Assembly (NCBI RefSeq): GCF_000025305.1
Contig: NC_013740.1
Location: forward strand, 1-64,000
Reading direction: 5' to 3'
DNA from: Acidaminococcus fermentans DSM 20731
Lineage (GTDB): Bacteria; Bacillota; Negativicutes; Acidaminococcales; Acidaminococcaceae
Length of the DNA stretch: 64,000 bases
Shown piece after piece: positions 63,155 through 64,000 of the stretch. The position numbers and the translations under genes were made by a program. Position 1 is the stretch's first letter. Every line of letters starts with the position of its first letter. The notes under the pieces were generated by a model. The model was not told the DNA's origin, did no database searches, and saw nothing but the letters and a program-made list of their open reading frames with translations.

Positions 63155-64000
63155 TTACTTCGGCATGACAAAGAACTTGATGAAGGCAATGGTCTGGGGC
63201 TGGTAGATCACATCCACCAGGAAGGCGCCTACGATGGGGACGATCATGAAGGCTTTCCGGCTCATGCCGTATTTGTCCTTCACGGCGGTCATGTTCACAA
63301 TGGCGGAAGGGGTAGCTCCCAGTCCGTGGCCGCAGAGACCGGCACACATGACCGCAGCATCATAGTTGCCGCCCAGGAGCCGGAAAATCACGAACCGGCA
63401 GGCCAGGACCATGAACACCACCTGGGCCGCCACAACCAGTACAACGCCGCCCAGCAGGCCGGACAGCTCCCACAGACGGAGGGTCATCAGGGCAATGGCC
63501 AGGTACAGGTTCAGCATTACATCCCCGATGCCGTCCACCAGGGAGAAATTGAAGTTGTAGAAATGGTATTTCTCATTCAGGTTCCGGAGGATCACGGCGG
63601 TGAACATGGCTCCTACATAGGTGGGGAAGCTCATGTGGATCAGTTTGCCAATCCAGCCGGAGATCATGGAACCGATGGCCATGCAGCACAGGATAGCCGT
63701 TACATTCTTGATGATGTCCAGGGAACTGAGTTTTTCCCGGGAGGAGGCATTGACGTTTTCCACGTCCGTATCGAAGTTCTCACTGGTATCCGGTTTCAGA
63801 TCATACTTCTCGATGAGCATCCTGGCCACCGGTCCTCCCACCAGTACGGCGGAAATCAGACCAAAGGTGGCAGCTGCCATGCCCACTTCCAGACCGGCCG
63901 GGTAGCCCATGGATACGAAGGTCTTCCCATAGGCCGCGGCGGCTCCGTGGCCGCCGATCATGGAAATGGCGCTGGCCAGCAGGGCATAGGGAGCTTCAAT
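63155..64000 (-). CDS. gltS: Sodium/glutamate symporter GltS (5' end beyond window)
   Basis: At least 281 residues of a polytopic inner-membrane transporter. The reading frame stays open to the window edge, so an ATG at 63961 is internal. Motifs include MIGGHGAAAAYGKTF and the mirrored AGLCGHGLGATPSAIVNMTA, the paired re-entrant loops of the GltS family. Several hydrophobic helices lie between. It would import glutamate with sodium, fitting a glutamate-fermenting organism. Confidence 0.92.
   Translation of the reverse strand: MEAPYALLASAISMIGGHGAAAAYGKTFVSMGYPAGLEVGMAAATFGLISAVLVGGPVARMLIEKYDLKPDTSENFDTDVENVNASSREKLSSLDIIKNVTAILCCMAIGSMISGWIGKLIHMSFPTYVGAMFTAVILRNLNEKYHFYNFNFSLVDGIGDVMLNLYLAIALMTLRLWELSGLLGGVVLVVAAQVVFMVLACRFVIFRLLGGNYDAAVMCAGLCGHGLGATPSAIVNMTAVKDKYGMSRKAFMIVPIVGAFLVDVIYQPQTIAFIKFFVMPK

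Overview
The window reads as the origin-proximal chromosome of a GC-rich diderm Firmicute (class Negativicutes). It is most like Acidaminococcus, an amino-acid-fermenting gut anaerobe. The basis is inference: a Firmicute dnaA-dnaN-recF-remB-gyrB-gyrA order combined with an outer-membrane trimeric adhesin that ends in an SLH domain, plus amino-acid transporters (Liv system, GltS, AbgT). No database search was possible.

Region 1 (1-14.3 kb) is the replication origin. It holds a short second DnaA paralogue, a DnaA-box-rich spacer, an HTH/coiled-coil gene, a second box cluster, full-length dnaA, a third box cluster with an unwinding-element-like sequence, then dnaN, recF, a dciA-like gene, remB, gyrB, thiN, a TSUP permease and gyrA. 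A fourth DnaA-box cluster follows gyrA, ahead of a YbjN-like gene.

Region 2 (14.3-24.4 kb) is metabolic. A LysR regulator is divergent from a malic/malolactic enzyme. The livJ-H-M-G-F branched-chain amino-acid ABC transporter follows, with a CBS-ACT protein, a DUF951 protein, a secreted two-repeat protein and a zinc-ribbon/DUF805 membrane protein. Region 3 (24.4-30.0 kb) is the first rRNA operon (16S-23S-5S, no spacer tRNA) with two tandem consensus promoters.

Region 4 (30-48.3 kb) is accessory. It has a DUF2905 protein, an HD hydrolase, ferritin, a Nudix hydrolase, an AbgT transporter, a solitary M20 lid domain coupled to an M20 hydrolase, murI, tRNA-Thr(CGU), a two-protein sensor facing a LytTR response regulator, a 1,790-residue trimeric autotransporter adhesin, and a cysteine desulfurase/mnmA pair. 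Region 5 (48.3-57.4 kb) is housekeeping: rpsF-ssb-rpsR, a DUF2232 protein, gdpP, rplI, dnaB, purB and purA. Region 6 (57.4-64 kb) is a second, nearly identical rRNA operon in the same orientation, followed by a gltS gene that runs off the window on the minus strand.

The most interesting theme is a set of neighbouring paralogue pairs in which one partner lacks a part the other keeps. They are two DnaA proteins (one without domain I), two sensor proteins (one with the phospho-acceptor His but no ATPase, the other with the ATPase but no acceptor His), and an M20 pair (a solitary lid domain with the conserved His beside an enzyme whose lid has Leu there). Several families of short intergenic repeats tied to hairpins and terminators are also scattered through the window. 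No transposase, phage gene or CRISPR array was seen.
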